DNA of 64,000 nucleotides, taken from Paracrocinitomix sp040880585 (GTDB taxonomy: Bacteria; Bacteroidota; Bacteroidia; Flavobacteriales_D; Crocinitomicaceae). Below, one piece after another: positions 1 to 8,875 of the stretch. The number at the start of each line of letters is the position of its first letter. Positions within the stretch are counted from its first letter, which is position 1. The notes beneath the pieces are model-generated. The model did no database searches, was not told the origin of the DNA, and was given only the letters and a program-made list of their open reading frames with translations. The stretch is taken from positions 27,218 to 91,217 of the forward strand of contig JBBDID010000046.1 in the NCBI GenBank assembly GCA_040880585.1, in the 5' to 3' direction. Made by a program: the position numbers and the translations under genes.

Positions 1-54
1 AAGCAGTATACAAACCCGAATATACTTATTATCTATAAGTTTTGAGCTAGGTTT

Positions 55-101
55 TAATTAATGGGTTTCGCATCTACAAAGAAAATAGATTCCGTTTTTA
101 T
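55..101 (-). pseudogene. 3'-end relic of a lipoprotein gene paralogous to the one at 6019-6546
   Basis: This 47-base stretch matches 6020-6066 at 42 of 47 positions. Read on the minus strand it encodes KTESIFFVDAKPIN followed by a stop, against KMESVFFVDAKLIN plus stop in the intact gene. Upstream in the same frame a stop codon appears within a few residues, so only the tail of the gene survives. It is best seen as what remains of a diverged paralogue or of a past recombination. It could also be the C-terminus of a frameshifted gene, but I see no coding continuation to the right. Confidence 0.65.
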
Positions 102-144
102 ATAACAAGGTCAGGTATTCTTTGAGAGAAAAAAGTATAGAAAA

Positions 145-172
145 AACCGCTCTGAAATAAATCAGAACGGTT
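145..172 (-). terminator. Rho-independent terminator of the 213-3074 operon
   Basis: An inverted repeat pairs AACCG-C-TCTGA (145-155) with TCAGA-A-CGGTT (162-172) around a 6-base loop. The left flank is an A-run, so the minus-strand transcript would carry a U-tract right after the hairpin. It lies about 40 bases past the stop codon of the last gene of the minus-strand operon. Confidence 0.8.
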
Positions 173-212
173 ATTTAGTCATTACCGCGTTGGTGCGGTA
201 AGAAAGTAACTT

Positions 213-962
213 TTAAAGTGTTTTTTTAAAGATGAAGTTCAACACTGCCGAAGTATCGTTTGACATAATAATGCGTTGTGGACTAACATCTTCAGTTTCC
301 AAATAAAAGTTCCACGAAAATCCATCCGGATCTGTATACATGGTGTTGTTGATTTTATAACAGTCACCAAATGATACCATTTCAACTTTATCAGCTTCAG
401 ATTTTAGCACTTTCATATCTAAAACCTGTTCTTGAGGCCAGTTAGTGCATACATTATCACCACTATTAAAATAGAATGTTTTATCCCGATTAAAAACCAA
501 GTAATCATCTTTGTAACATTCGCCCATAGTGTTCCAAAATGAATCTCCGCTGCTATTGGTATAATCGGTTAGTGTCCACTCGGTTCCTGCTAAATACTTA
601 TGATACGTTTCTTGCAGGGTAATATCTGCACTCACCAGTTTACCTTCTTCAATAATAAGCTGATCAACTTCGCTCTCATTGATGTTACCTAGCCAATTTG
701 AATAATCTCCTTGTTCAGCCCAAATATAATGAGTGCCTTCAGCCATTTTCTCAACTGTATTGACTTCCCCATTTCCATCTGCGGTAAATTCATAAAACCC
801 ATTTCCGCCGGATAAATAATTATCAAAAGAGCTATAGAAATGTATTTCAGAATTGGCAACTGCATTTCCAGCACTATCTTTAGTAGTAAGTTGTACTTCT
901 GTTTCTTTCTTGCAGGATATAGCCAATAAACTAATTGCGGTGATATATGCTAACTTTTTCAT
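213..962 (-). CDS. Lipocalin-like lipoprotein, hypothetical
   Basis: A 249-residue protein with a lipoprotein signal: KK, a hydrophobic stretch, then the lipobox LAISC, so the mature protein would start at Cys17 and be membrane-anchored. Residues about 20-115 resemble a beta-rich transthyretin or carboxypeptidase-regulatory-like domain. From about residue 125 ('LAGTEWTLTDY...') the pattern is that of the lipocalin-like domains common in Bacteroidota lipoproteins. Four cysteines in the C-terminal half may pair. The start codon overlaps the stop of the upstream gene as ATGA, so the two are translationally coupled. No enzymatic motif is visible and the function is unknown. Confidence 0.75.
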   Translation of the reverse strand: MKKLAYITAISLLAISCKKETEVQLTTKDSAGNAVANSEIHFYSSFDNYLSGGNGFYEFTADGNGEVNTVEKMAEGTHYIWAEQGDYSNWLGNINESEVDQLIIEEGKLVSADITLQETYHKYLAGTEWTLTDYTNSSGDSFWNTMGECYKDDYLVFNRDKTFYFNSGDNVCTNWPQEQVLDMKVLKSEADKVEMVSFGDCYKINNTMYTDPDGFSWNFYLETEDVSPQRIIMSNDTSAVLNFIFKKTL

Positions 963-1654
963 TTTTTCTTCTTTTTCATTGCTTTTTTATACTTCTTGAG
1001 ATGTTTTTTGGCAAAACGTTCAATTTTATTCGTATAATTTTCTTCAAATTTTTCAATGTGATCATCCAAAGGGAAATTTTCTTTAAAATAATCAATCCCT
1101 TCACAGCTTTTTGATGTTTTCTTTGCTGATATCACTGTACCTAAAGAAGTTTGTTCCACTATATCCATTTTTTCACCATCCATTTCTATGAATTGTAGCT
1201 GAGCAGGAATCCAAAGTGAATTCTCTACTCCGCCTGAAGAAGGATCAGCAGAAGCCTTGTATGATCCGGAAACTGTAACCAAAGCAAAAAATGGATCTTC
1301 AGCTTTTGACCAATCGTAAATCTTCATTCCATTCATTTCTTTTTTTACTGGCACAGCAGTAATATCTCCTTTTTTCAATGCTTCAATCTCCATGCGATCA
1401 TTGAGCATTTTTATGATTTTATCAGTATGCGCTTTAAAATCTGAAGTAAATTCAGTTACCTCATCAAACTTTTTACTTGCGCAAGGACTTGTTGACCCTC
1501 CAACTGCACCCGGATCGTGGATCACAGGTACAAATTGAACATATACTTTTGTTTCTCCTTGCTTTAATATTTTTTCTATCAGTGTTAATCCCCCTGCTTT
1601 TGTAAGTGGCACTGCTAGAAATAGTAGTATTGTTATTAATATTATCTTTTTCAT
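959..1654 (-). CDS. Secreted hypothetical protein with lysine-rich tail
   Basis: A 231-residue protein with a clear signal peptide (KKIILITILLFLAVPLTKA, cleavage probably after residue 20). The middle contains no motif I recognise. The last 25 residues are extremely basic and end in a run of lysines after '...KKHLKKYKKAM', which suggests contact with nucleic acid or an acidic surface, or simply low complexity. It is the middle gene of a three-gene minus-strand operon, 19 bases after the T9SS protein and overlapping the lipoprotein gene by 4 bases. The operon arrangement suggests these exported proteins act together. Confidence 0.7.
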   Translation of the reverse strand: MKKIILITILLFLAVPLTKAGGLTLIEKILKQGETKVYVQFVPVIHDPGAVGGSTSPCASKKFDEVTEFTSDFKAHTDKIIKMLNDRMEIEALKKGDITAVPVKKEMNGMKIYDWSKAEDPFFALVTVSGSYKASADPSSGGVENSLWIPAQLQFIEMDGEKMDIVEQTSLGTVISAKKTSKSCEGIDYFKENFPLDDHIEKFEENYTNKIERFAKKHLKKYKKAMKKKKK

Positions 1655-1673
1655 TTTTCGTTTCTTTTAACTG

Positions 1674-3074
1674 TTATTCAATAATAATTCGTTTGGTAAT
1701 GACCTTTGCATTCTGAGTAATTTGAATGAAATACAAGCCATTACTTAAATCACTTAGGTCAATAGTAGAATTTCCATTGATTGTTGACCTGTAAAGTGTT
1801 TTTCCGGAAGTGTCTATTACTTTTAATTTTGCCTCCTGTAAGTCTGTTGAAATAGTAACCAATCCATTTGAGGGATTCGGAAAAATTTGCAAGTTCGCCT
1901 TATTCGCTTGTGAAATTGAAGCAGTTGAAACTGTTCTCAGTTTGTAAACTTTTATTGCAGTTACAGGAGAGCCGAACGCAACATACAGAGAGTCATCTTG
2001 ATCTATACCAAAGGTAACATCATAGGGCGTATTTGAATCAAAACCTGCTGCTCCCAGAATTTCAGCCTGAACTGTTCCTGTTGTTGAAAAGTCCTGATCT
2101 TTTGCTTTTTTTGTTGTAATACCATACACCGCTTCAGGGTCAGCGTATGCAAAATGTGCACCGGGATAGATATTTGAAGTCATAAATTTACTCCGTTTTA
2201 CAGCTATATCAGTATAGAAATCGGCATATCCAATTGGCGTTGCATATTGCGCCCAAGTCGGGAACCCTTGTAATCTATGATAATAGATAGAGTCATCACT
2301 GGCACTTATATATCCAATTGTCGGATAGGCGTCTGAACCGTCAATTTCAAGGTTCTTTACCGGAGCAACTGACGCAACAGAGTCTGTGCCGCTAGCCGCC
2401 TGCCACTGAGTTGCTCCGTCATAAGTCATTAGAACAACAGCCGTGTCAGCTTTTGCTCCTTCAGCGTACGCCACTAATTTTCTGTTCGCGTAATCAACTG
2501 TTATATCAATTAAGCTTGCTGCTCCAACAGATATGTTCTGACCTCCATTTAAATAATTCCAGTTTGTTCCGTTAAATGTTTGAATGCACAGTTTGTTGGA
2601 TACATCATCTCTGTAAGCCACTACAGGTTGATTCGTCACACTATCCATAGTCATGGAAACACGATAGTTGGTGCCATCCGTACCGGCAAAACCATCAACT
2701 CCTAAGGTGTCCCAGTTTGTTCCATTGAATTTAAGCACAGACAAGTTATTGGTGCCATCTGTAATAGCTACGATTGGAACACCCAATGTATCAAAGGTCA
2801 ACGCTTTATTTCGTATAAATGCACCGGAGGTTATATCAGAAGGTCCAACTTGCGTCCAGGAACCATCCATTTTATAAACATTTAATGATGAGTTGGAAGC
2901 ATTATTGGAATAAGCGTAATACGCTGTACCAAATTGATCAAACTCCAAAGCTATGTAATCAGTAGTTGTGGTTGAAATAGTCAACTCATCTCCGATTTGT
3001 TGCCACTCTTCTGTGGTTTGGGCTTGAATACTCCAAGCCATAGATAATCCTAAAAGGGTAAATAATGGTTTCAT
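1674..3074 (-). CDS. T9SS type A sorting domain-containing secreted protein
   Basis: A 466-residue protein with an N-terminal signal peptide (to about residue 18, '...SIQAQ') and a body of repeated beta-strand units of the style 'VVAYRDD...NGTNWDTLG', resembling a beta-propeller. The C-terminal ~75 residues form a type A T9SS sorting domain: 'LQIFPNPSNGLVTI', then 'VIDTSGKTLY' and 'LSNGLYFIQI', ending in a basic segment with a terminal Glu. Such proteins are exported across the outer membrane and attached to the surface or released. It is the first gene of the operon reaching to 213. The ligand or substrate is not evident. Confidence 0.85.
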   Translation of the reverse strand: MKPLFTLLGLSMAWSIQAQTTEEWQQIGDELTISTTTTDYIALEFDQFGTAYYAYSNNASNSSLNVYKMDGSWTQVGPSDITSGAFIRNKALTFDTLGVPIVAITDGTNNLSVLKFNGTNWDTLGVDGFAGTDGTNYRVSMTMDSVTNQPVVAYRDDVSNKLCIQTFNGTNWNYLNGGQNISVGAASLIDITVDYANRKLVAYAEGAKADTAVVLMTYDGATQWQAASGTDSVASVAPVKNLEIDGSDAYPTIGYISASDDSIYYHRLQGFPTWAQYATPIGYADFYTDIAVKRSKFMTSNIYPGAHFAYADPEAVYGITTKKAKDQDFSTTGTVQAEILGAAGFDSNTPYDVTFGIDQDDSLYVAFGSPVTAIKVYKLRTVSTASISQANKANLQIFPNPSNGLVTISTDLQEAKLKVIDTSGKTLYRSTINGNSTIDLSDLSNGLYFIQITQNAKVITKRIIIE

Positions 3075-3226
3075 TTTCTTTCTTTTTAATGACTAATTAA
3101 ATCGTGTTCCCTCAAAAATATGGGTATATAAAAGGTTAATCATTACTTACTTTTGTATACAAGGGATTTTATTTTGTGAACTAAGCGAAATGATTTATAA
3201 ATGAATCGGTTTGCAAAGTATTTCTT

Positions 3227-3234
3227 TATTTTTG
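3227..3234 (+). promoter_or_regulatory. Possible -7 element of the histidine kinase operon
   Basis: TATTTTTG matches the Bacteroidota TAnnTTTG element and lies 26 bases before the ATG at 3260. A TTTG at 3210-3213 is too close to act as a standard -33 box, so only the -7 half is convincing. Confidence 0.35.
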
Positions 3235-3259
3235 TGAAAAACTGAAAACACTTTTATCA

Positions 3260-5302
3260 ATGAGATGTATTCTTTCACTTTTTATTCTATTTATATTTTC
3301 AATAAGCGTTACTGTTGCTCAACAAACAACAGTTATTGATAGTTTGAATGAAAAGTTATCAGATAACAATATTGATGATACTTCAAAAGTTGATGTCTAC
3401 TTAGGTTTAGCTGAACAATATTATCGATCTAACCCTGACACTGCCATATACTTCTGTCATAAAGCAGAATCAGTTGCGGATAAAACCGGATTTATAAAAG
3501 GGAAGGCTAATTCTTACTCTTGGCTTGGTTACCTTCATAATCAGATCAATAATTATCAAACGGCCCTCTCTTATTTAAAGCAAACATTAGTACTACAAGA
3601 TGAAATCAACGACTTAAGTGGTAAATCCACTACTTACAATAATATTGGAAGTTTGTATCGTAAACAAGGCAAAATAGACTCTGCTATTTATTATTTCAAT
3701 GAGGGATTGAAATTACGACAAGCTGAGGGAGATTTAAAACAACTTGCTAACTCTTTAAATAATTTGGGGGCAGCATATCACGATAAAGGAGAGGTACCCA
3801 TTGCTTTAGAATACTATCTTTCTTCTTTAAGAATCAAAGAGCATTTAGGGGATAAACCACAGGTGGCAAGTTCAAAATATAACATTGCATATATTTATAA
3901 TTCTCAAGGTGACACTAGTAAAGCTTTGAATTATTTTCTTGAAGCCAAAAAAATAAATGAAGAGATTGGTGATCAAGCAGCCTTAGCCATGACCCTGGTT
4001 AACATTGGCAATATATACAGTAAAGCTGGCAAGTATGAAAAAGCCATTAATTACACCAAAGAATCACTACGAATAAACAACAAGATTAACAGTGCTTACG
4101 GGCAAGCAAATTCAATGTACAATTTGGGATTTATTTATAAAGACCAAGGCAAGTTGGATAGTGCATTGGTGTATATTGAGCATTCATTAGATTTATTGAA
4201 AAAGTTCGGTATAAAATCCGGTGTAGCAGCATGTCACATTGGTATCAGTCAAATAAAATTTGAAAAAGACGAGTTAAAAGAAGCTTTAATAAACGCAGAA
4301 AAAGGCTTGGCAGTAGCTAGAGAAATTGATAATATCGAAAAAATTAAAACTGCCGCTGAACTTTTAAGTAAAATACATGAGGCCAATAAAAACGGAACTA
4401 AAGCACTTGAAATGCATAAGTTATTTATTGTAATGCGCGATACACTGGAAAACATTGAAGCTCAAAAGTCGATTATCGAACAAAATATGCAATATGAATT
4501 TGATAAAGAAGCAGCATTGACCAAGGCAAAACATGAAAAAGAACTCGCTATTTCCCAAGCAGAAAAAGAACAACAGCAAATAATTTTATGGACATCTGTT
4601 ATCGGATTAATGCTTGTTGTAATCTTTGTGATCATTCTTATTTCACGCCTAAAAGTAACGAGGAAACAGAAACATTTAATCGAAGAAAAAAACAAAGAAA
4701 ACGAATTGCTGTTAGGAGAGATTCACCATAGGGTGAAGAACAACTTACAAGTGATCTCCAGCTTACTTAGTTTACAAGAAAAAACACTAACGGATGAATC
4801 GGCGAAAAAAGCCATTTTAGAAGGGAAAGAACGGGTACGATCTATGGGGTTAATCCATAAAATGCTCTACAAAAATGACAACTTTTCTGGGATTGAAATG
4901 CAGAACTATGTTCAGAAGTTAGTAAATGGATTATTGGATTCATTTGGAAAGTCAGTGAACGATATAAAGTTAGATCTAGATTTTAAAAAATATCGCCTGG
5001 ACGTTGATACTGCCATACCCATGGGATTGATTTTAAATGAATTAATTATTAATTCTCTTAAATATGCTTATGATAAAACCGATCAACCCCGGTTGAAGTT
5101 AGCACTCTCAGAATCCGATAAAAGCCTAATACTTGAAGTTGAAGACAATGGAGGCGGTGAAGTTGAAAAAGTAGAAAATTCAGACTCATTTGGTGCTAAA
5201 CTTGTTAAATCATTAGTAAGACAGCTAAATGGTGAAATTTTGCTTGTTAAACATGAAGGGTTGTACTATAAAATCACCATCAAAGATTATAAATTGGTAT
5301 AG
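3260..5302 (+). CDS. TPR-containing sensor histidine kinase (HisKA_2 type)
   Basis: A 680-residue membrane sensor. A signal peptide covers about residues 1-20, and a periplasmic or extracytoplasmic array of tetratricopeptide repeats runs from about 45 to 400 ('YNNIGSLYRKQGKIDSAIYYF' style units). A short coiled coil follows, then one transmembrane helix at about 441-462 and the kinase core. The dimerisation/phosphoacceptor motif 'EIHHRVKNNLQVISSLLSLQ' places the phosphorylated histidine at about residue 489, and an N-box ('LILNELIINSLKYAY') plus 'VEDNGGG' show the ATPase domain. The stop codon TAG abuts the ATG of the LytTR response regulator, so the two form an operon and a cognate pair. The stimulus is unknown. 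Confidence 0.9.
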   Translation: MRCILSLFILFIFSISVTVAQQTTVIDSLNEKLSDNNIDDTSKVDVYLGLAEQYYRSNPDTAIYFCHKAESVADKTGFIKGKANSYSWLGYLHNQINNYQTALSYLKQTLVLQDEINDLSGKSTTYNNIGSLYRKQGKIDSAIYYFNEGLKLRQAEGDLKQLANSLNNLGAAYHDKGEVPIALEYYLSSLRIKEHLGDKPQVASSKYNIAYIYNSQGDTSKALNYFLEAKKINEEIGDQAALAMTLVNIGNIYSKAGKYEKAINYTKESLRINNKINSAYGQANSMYNLGFIYKDQGKLDSALVYIEHSLDLLKKFGIKSGVAACHIGISQIKFEKDELKEALINAEKGLAVAREIDNIEKIKTAAELLSKIHEANKNGTKALEMHKLFIVMRDTLENIEAQKSIIEQNMQYEFDKEAALTKAKHEKELAISQAEKEQQQIILWTSVIGLMLVVIFVIILISRLKVTRKQKHLIEEKNKENELLLGEIHHRVKNNLQVISSLLSLQEKTLTDESAKKAILEGKERVRSMGLIHKMLYKNDNFSGIEMQNYVQKLVNGLLDSFGKSVNDIKLDLDFKKYRLDVDTAIPMGLILNELIINSLKYAYDKTDQPRLKLALSESDKSLILEVEDNGGGEVEKVENSDSFGAKLVKSLVRQLNGEILLVKHEGLYYKITIKDYKLV

Positions 5303-6016
5303 ATGAGAATCAAAGTGCTTATAGTAGAGGATGAAGTTTTAGTGGCAGAAGATATTGCTGATGACTTAAAAAAAGAAGGCTTTGAAGTAACTGATATCGC
5401 TATTTCCGGTGAAGAAGCTCTTGTCTCTATAGAAAAAGACTGCCCTCATATCATTTTAATGGATATTAACATCAAAGGAGATATGGATGGAATTGAAACA
5501 GCACAAAAAATTGTGGATGAGTATAAACTTCCTATTATTTACGTGACTTCAAATACCAGCTCTCAATTTGTAAATAGGGCACTAGAAACTTCACCTCATG
5601 CTTTTATTTCTAAACCATATAACGTTAAAGACTTAATTGTAGCCGTTGAATTGGCTTTTAAAAAGTACAATCAAAAAGAACTCTCTGAAACCGACTTAAG
5701 GCAATATCAGGCTATTTTTGTGAAGGACGGGGAGTATCACAAAAAAATTGAACTAAAAGATATTTATTATATAGAGGCAGATGGGAGTTATTGTAATGTT
5801 TATAGTAAAGAGCAAAAATATACCTTATCTTTCAATCTCAATCATTTTCAGTCAAATGTTCAATCATCACTTTTGCAAAGAGTTCACCGATCATACGTTG
5901 TAAATCTCAATCATGTAGATGGATTTGATAAAAACACATTACTCATCCAAAAGAAAATTATTCCTGTGAGTAATAGCTATAAAGAAGAGACATATAAAGC
6001 TTTTAAGAAACTCTAA
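5303..6016 (+). CDS. LytTR-family response regulator
   Basis: A 237-residue regulator. The receiver domain (about 1-120) has the acidic pocket 'VEDE', phosphoacceptor Asp54 in 'ILMDINI', and the conserved Lys in 'SKPYN'. A LytTR DNA-binding domain fills about 138-237 ('IYYIEADGSYCNVYS', 'LLQRVHRSYVVNLNHVDGF'). It starts directly after the stop codon of the TPR kinase gene with no gap, so it is almost certainly its partner. It would bind direct repeats upstream of target genes; I could not identify a site. Its gene ends 2 bases from the stop of the convergent lipoprotein gene. Confidence 0.92.
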   Translation: MRIKVLIVEDEVLVAEDIADDLKKEGFEVTDIAISGEEALVSIEKDCPHIILMDINIKGDMDGIETAQKIVDEYKLPIIYVTSNTSSQFVNRALETSPHAFISKPYNVKDLIVAVELAFKKYNQKELSETDLRQYQAIFVKDGEYHKKIELKDIYYIEADGSYCNVYSKEQKYTLSFNLNHFQSNVQSSLLQRVHRSYVVNLNHVDGFDKNTLLIQKKIIPVSNSYKEETYKAFKKL

Positions 6017-6018
6017 AA

Positions 6019-6546
6019 TTAATTAATGAGTTTCGCATCTACAAAGAAAACCGACTCCATTTTTATGTGGTGATCAGATGTGATAACCTCATCTGTTACT
6101 GTATTCAGGCGAATGTCAAATTCATCTTTTTTGATGTATTCCTGAAGGTCTTCATCTGAAAGATCCAATTCAATATAATCACCAACACTATCCGGAATGT
6201 TTTCTTTCCAGGCGACCTTTATCTCGTCAAGCCCATCTGCATTCAAAAAAATGTGTATTTCGTTAAGGAAACTGAAATCTCCATTTTGTGGTTGTGTTAC
6301 CGTTAAATTGAGTTCCTTTAATTTTATCTGCTCAATTTTATCTTTTCTTGTGTCATTTATAGCAAAGGTAGATTCTGAATTGGATTCAATATCGGGTGAA
6401 GTGACGTTGAACGGCAAATCAACACCTACAGACGAAGGAATAACAAACGTCTCTTCGTAATCCATATCAAAATTAACGCCTTTACCGCCACATGCTGATA
6501 TAAATAACGGAACAATAATAAATAGCTTTACTAATTTTTTCTTCAT
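6019..6546 (-). CDS. Small lipoprotein, hypothetical
   Basis: A 175-residue protein with a type II signal peptide ending in the lipobox FISAC (Cys19). The body is rich in acidic residues and alternating hydrophobics ('EIHIFLNADGLDEIKVAW'), consistent with an all-beta domain. No family recognised with confidence. Its last 15 codons and 3' flank recur at 55-101 as a relic, so a second copy once existed about 6 kb away. It is transcribed alone; its 5' end is divergent from the SpoIIE phosphatase gene. Confidence 0.7.
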   Translation of the reverse strand: MKKKLVKLFIIVPLFISACGGKGVNFDMDYEETFVIPSSVGVDLPFNVTSPDIESNSESTFAINDTRKDKIEQIKLKELNLTVTQPQNGDFSFLNEIHIFLNADGLDEIKVAWKENIPDSVGDYIELDLSDEDLQEYIKKDEFDIRLNTVTDEVITSDHHIKMESVFFVDAKLIN

Positions 6547-6619
6547 AATACAAAGATAACGTATATGATGTATATTAGGTTTGTATCTGTCATTCGTAAT
6601 TATTTTCTACTTTTAACTT

Positions 6620-8005
6620 ATGTCTTTTTCAAGATTTTGGCGAAAAATATCACTAATTGGCCTGTCCGCGGATGAGGAGTTTGAAAAGCGGGAAGTTGTG
6701 CTATTAAATAAACTCACCACTGCTTCTATTATTGTTATGCTTCCAGTAATTCCTCTTGAAGTAATGTTGAATGGTTGGGAGTTGATCCCTTATGAGTTGG
6801 TTATGTATATTATTATGGGCTTTACATTGGTCTTGAACTACTACAGAAAGTTCCTTGCGGCTAAGGTTTACTTTATTGTGGTTGCTGTAACCATTATCGT
6901 CATTATGGGAACCATGGTCGGCCATGGATCTTATAATGAATTCTTTCTGATTCCTGTCTTTATTCTACCTGCAATGCTGTTCAATAAAAAATGGCTTGTT
7001 TTACTATTTTCTTTTTTTGTGTTGGCAGGTTTTTTTGGAGTAGAGATATTGCAAAAAAATATCCCTCCGCTTATTGAGTTGGAAGATGAAGTTAAAAAAC
7101 AGTTCAGTTACATCTTCCTTTCTATCATCTTCATCTTAATCTACTTTGCCATTTATTATTTCAAAAATATCAACCTCAGTTATCAGAAAGTGCTGGCTGG
7201 AAAAAATGAAGAGATTAATGAAAAGAACAAGGAGATTGTAGATTCTATTAACTATGCCAAGCGGATTCAGGATGCGTACTTGCCTCGTAAAGATCTTCTC
7301 CAAATGTTTTTCACGGATTCGTTTTTATTTTTTGAACCCAAAGATATTGTAAGCGGTGATTTTTACTGGTTTTTTAGTCCCGGATTTAAGAAAGATTCAA
7401 AAGACAACGAAGTTTTTGTAGTTGCTGCAGATTGTACGGGACACGGTGTTCCGGGGGCGATTATGAGCGTAATTTGTGCCACCGCATTAAATGATGTGAT
7501 TGTAACGCAAAAAAATCGAAATACCGGTGATATTTTGGATAAAGTTCGTGAGCATGTAGTACAGATTCTCAAAGCAGACACAGAACACAAAACAAAAGAC
7601 GGGATGGATGCCGTTATTTGCAAAATCAACCCTGAAAAACAAACGGTACAATATTCGGGCGCACAAAACCCACTTTGGATATTGAGAAAAGAGAGCGATC
7701 AAATTGATACGATAAAAGCAGATAAACAACCGGTAGGGGCTTACGAAAATTCAAAACCTTTTACTACTCATGACATCCAACTGTCCAAAGGAGATCAAAT
7801 TTACTTCTTTTCAGATGGTTTTCAGGATCAGTTTGGCGGAGACAAAGGAAAAAAATACAAGGCTGCCAATCTGAAAAAACTCATTTTAGAACACCGTCAA
7901 GAATCTATGTCCAAGCAGCAAGAGATTCTTTCTAATGAATTTCAAAGATGGAAAGGAGATTTAGAACAGGTGGATGACGTCTGTGTTATAGGAGTCCGAC
8001 TTTAG
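6620..8005 (+). CDS. Membrane-bound SpoIIE-type PP2C serine phosphatase
   Basis: A 461-residue protein. Residues about 30-190 contain several hydrophobic helices (a 5-6 TM input module). A coiled-coil linker follows ('KNEEINEKNKEIVDSINYAKRIQ'), then a SpoIIE-like PP2C phosphatase domain from about 215 to the end. Metal-binding acidic motifs are visible: 'SGDFYW', 'VAADCTGHGVPGA', 'SDGFQDQFGG' and a terminal 'VDDVCVIGVRL'. The family dephosphorylates anti-anti-sigma-like or other regulatory proteins in partner-switching circuits. No STAS or kinase partner gene lies next to it. A second copy of the last 11 codons follows about 90 bases downstream. Confidence 0.88.
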   Translation: MSFSRFWRKISLIGLSADEEFEKREVVLLNKLTTASIIVMLPVIPLEVMLNGWELIPYELVMYIIMGFTLVLNYYRKFLAAKVYFIVVAVTIIVIMGTMVGHGSYNEFFLIPVFILPAMLFNKKWLVLLFSFFVLAGFFGVEILQKNIPPLIELEDEVKKQFSYIFLSIIFILIYFAIYYFKNINLSYQKVLAGKNEEINEKNKEIVDSINYAKRIQDAYLPRKDLLQMFFTDSFLFFEPKDIVSGDFYWFFSPGFKKDSKDNEVFVVAADCTGHGVPGAIMSVICATALNDVIVTQKNRNTGDILDKVREHVVQILKADTEHKTKDGMDAVICKINPEKQTVQYSGAQNPLWILRKESDQIDTIKADKQPVGAYENSKPFTTHDIQLSKGDQIYFFSDGFQDQFGGDKGKKYKAANLKKLILEHRQESMSKQQEILSNEFQRWKGDLEQVDDVCVIGVRL

Positions 8006-8412
8006 GAGGACGAACTAGAACGCATGACGGAATACATCCCGATTGATATTTTCAAGGAAGCGCAGCGACTGTAGAAAATACACGTCGGGATGGATGACGT
8101 TTGCGTAATTGGGGTGAGAGTATAAAACTCGAACACCAATTTAAGCAGTTTACCACGACAACCGAGCGGTAACCGGTGTGAGCATTTGACGAGCAAAGTT
8201 TTCGCCCTGATTGAGCTGTTAGCTGGCATGCAGCAAGAAGCTAAAAGCAGCATGCAGCAAAGGTGGCGCGTTAGCAAACCATTTGCGCATTACTGCTTAT
8301 GCTGCTTGCAAAGGACACTAAAAGCGAAAGCAGGTTCCCGGCGCCTTAAATATTGCTTAACTTTTGCCCTATATTATTTTGAATACTTACTGGTTTTTAC
8401 TACATTAGCCTC
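8006..8412. other. 407-base spacer with a gene relic and inverted repeats
   Basis: There is no convincing gene here. The stretch is visibly more GC-rich than its neighbours. It holds a duplicated phosphatase gene tail (8090-8125) and an imperfect inverted repeat, CATCCCGA near 8056 against TCGGGATG ending near 8092. A second inverted repeat pairs AGCAGCAT near 8247 with ATGCTGCT near 8299, with direct repeats of CATGCAGCAA between. The open frames across it show no protein-like composition. It may be a decayed mobile or palindromic element. Confidence 0.5.
8090..8125 (+). pseudogene. C-terminal relic of a second SpoIIE phosphatase gene
   Basis: The stretch translates as MDDVCVIGVRV plus stop and parallels the final VDDVCVIGVRL plus stop of the intact phosphatase gene (7970-8005). 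The DNA differs mainly at synonymous positions. That points to a diverged paralogue rather than a fresh duplication. No upstream coding part remains. Confidence 0.6.
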
Positions 8413-8859
8413 ATGGAAATCACATACGAAAAAATCAAATCTTTGATCATTTTAGAAGAACCACAGCCTGACGGAATGATGATCAAGCTAAAATTCAAAG
8501 CTGAAAATCAAGAAACACCGATTGAGTCGGTTGCAGTTGTAACACCGGATCAAAACGAGATCATGAAAAACGCCATGAAGCAAGCCGGTAAATCTGCTGC
8601 GATCAGTACGGGCGTAAATATGGCCGGGAATGCCTTAGGTAATGCCATTGGAGGCGTTGGAGGCAATGCGGCACGTTCAGCCGGGCAAATGGCAGGAAGT
8701 GCTGCTGCATCTGCTTCTATGGATCCCTCTAAAATGATGAAGACAGACATGACAGACGCCAAGAAACAAGCAGCAATCGTTCAGGCTTTTTCTCATTTGC
8801 AAACCTATTATAAATGGGAGGGAGATAAATGGCACTTTGTTCCACCTAAAGCTGAATAA
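8413..8859 (+). CDS. Small hypothetical protein with glycine/alanine-rich core
   Basis: A 148-residue protein without a signal peptide. The N-terminal 55 residues look like a folded alpha/beta piece ('SLIILEEPQPDGMMIKLKFKAEN'). Residues about 55-100 form a Gly/Ala/Asn/Ser-rich stretch ('AGNALGNAIGGVGGNAARSAGQ') resembling a glycine zipper, which can insert into membranes or pack as helices. The C-terminus ends in 'YYKWEGDKWHFVPPKAE'. It is a single gene convergent with the hemerythrin gene. I do not recognise the family. Confidence 0.65.
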   Translation: MEITYEKIKSLIILEEPQPDGMMIKLKFKAENQETPIESVAVVTPDQNEIMKNAMKQAGKSAAISTGVNMAGNALGNAIGGVGGNAARSAGQMAGSAAASASMDPSKMMKTDMTDAKKQAAIVQAFSHLQTYYKWEGDKWHFVPPKAE

Positions 8860-8875
8860 TCGCAATTGATCCGTA

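Noticed and set aside
8002..8277. Open frames on both strands of the 8.0-8.4 kb spacer
   Set aside because: Compositions are unlike proteins and they cover inverted repeats and a gene relic. No start signals or family features are visible.
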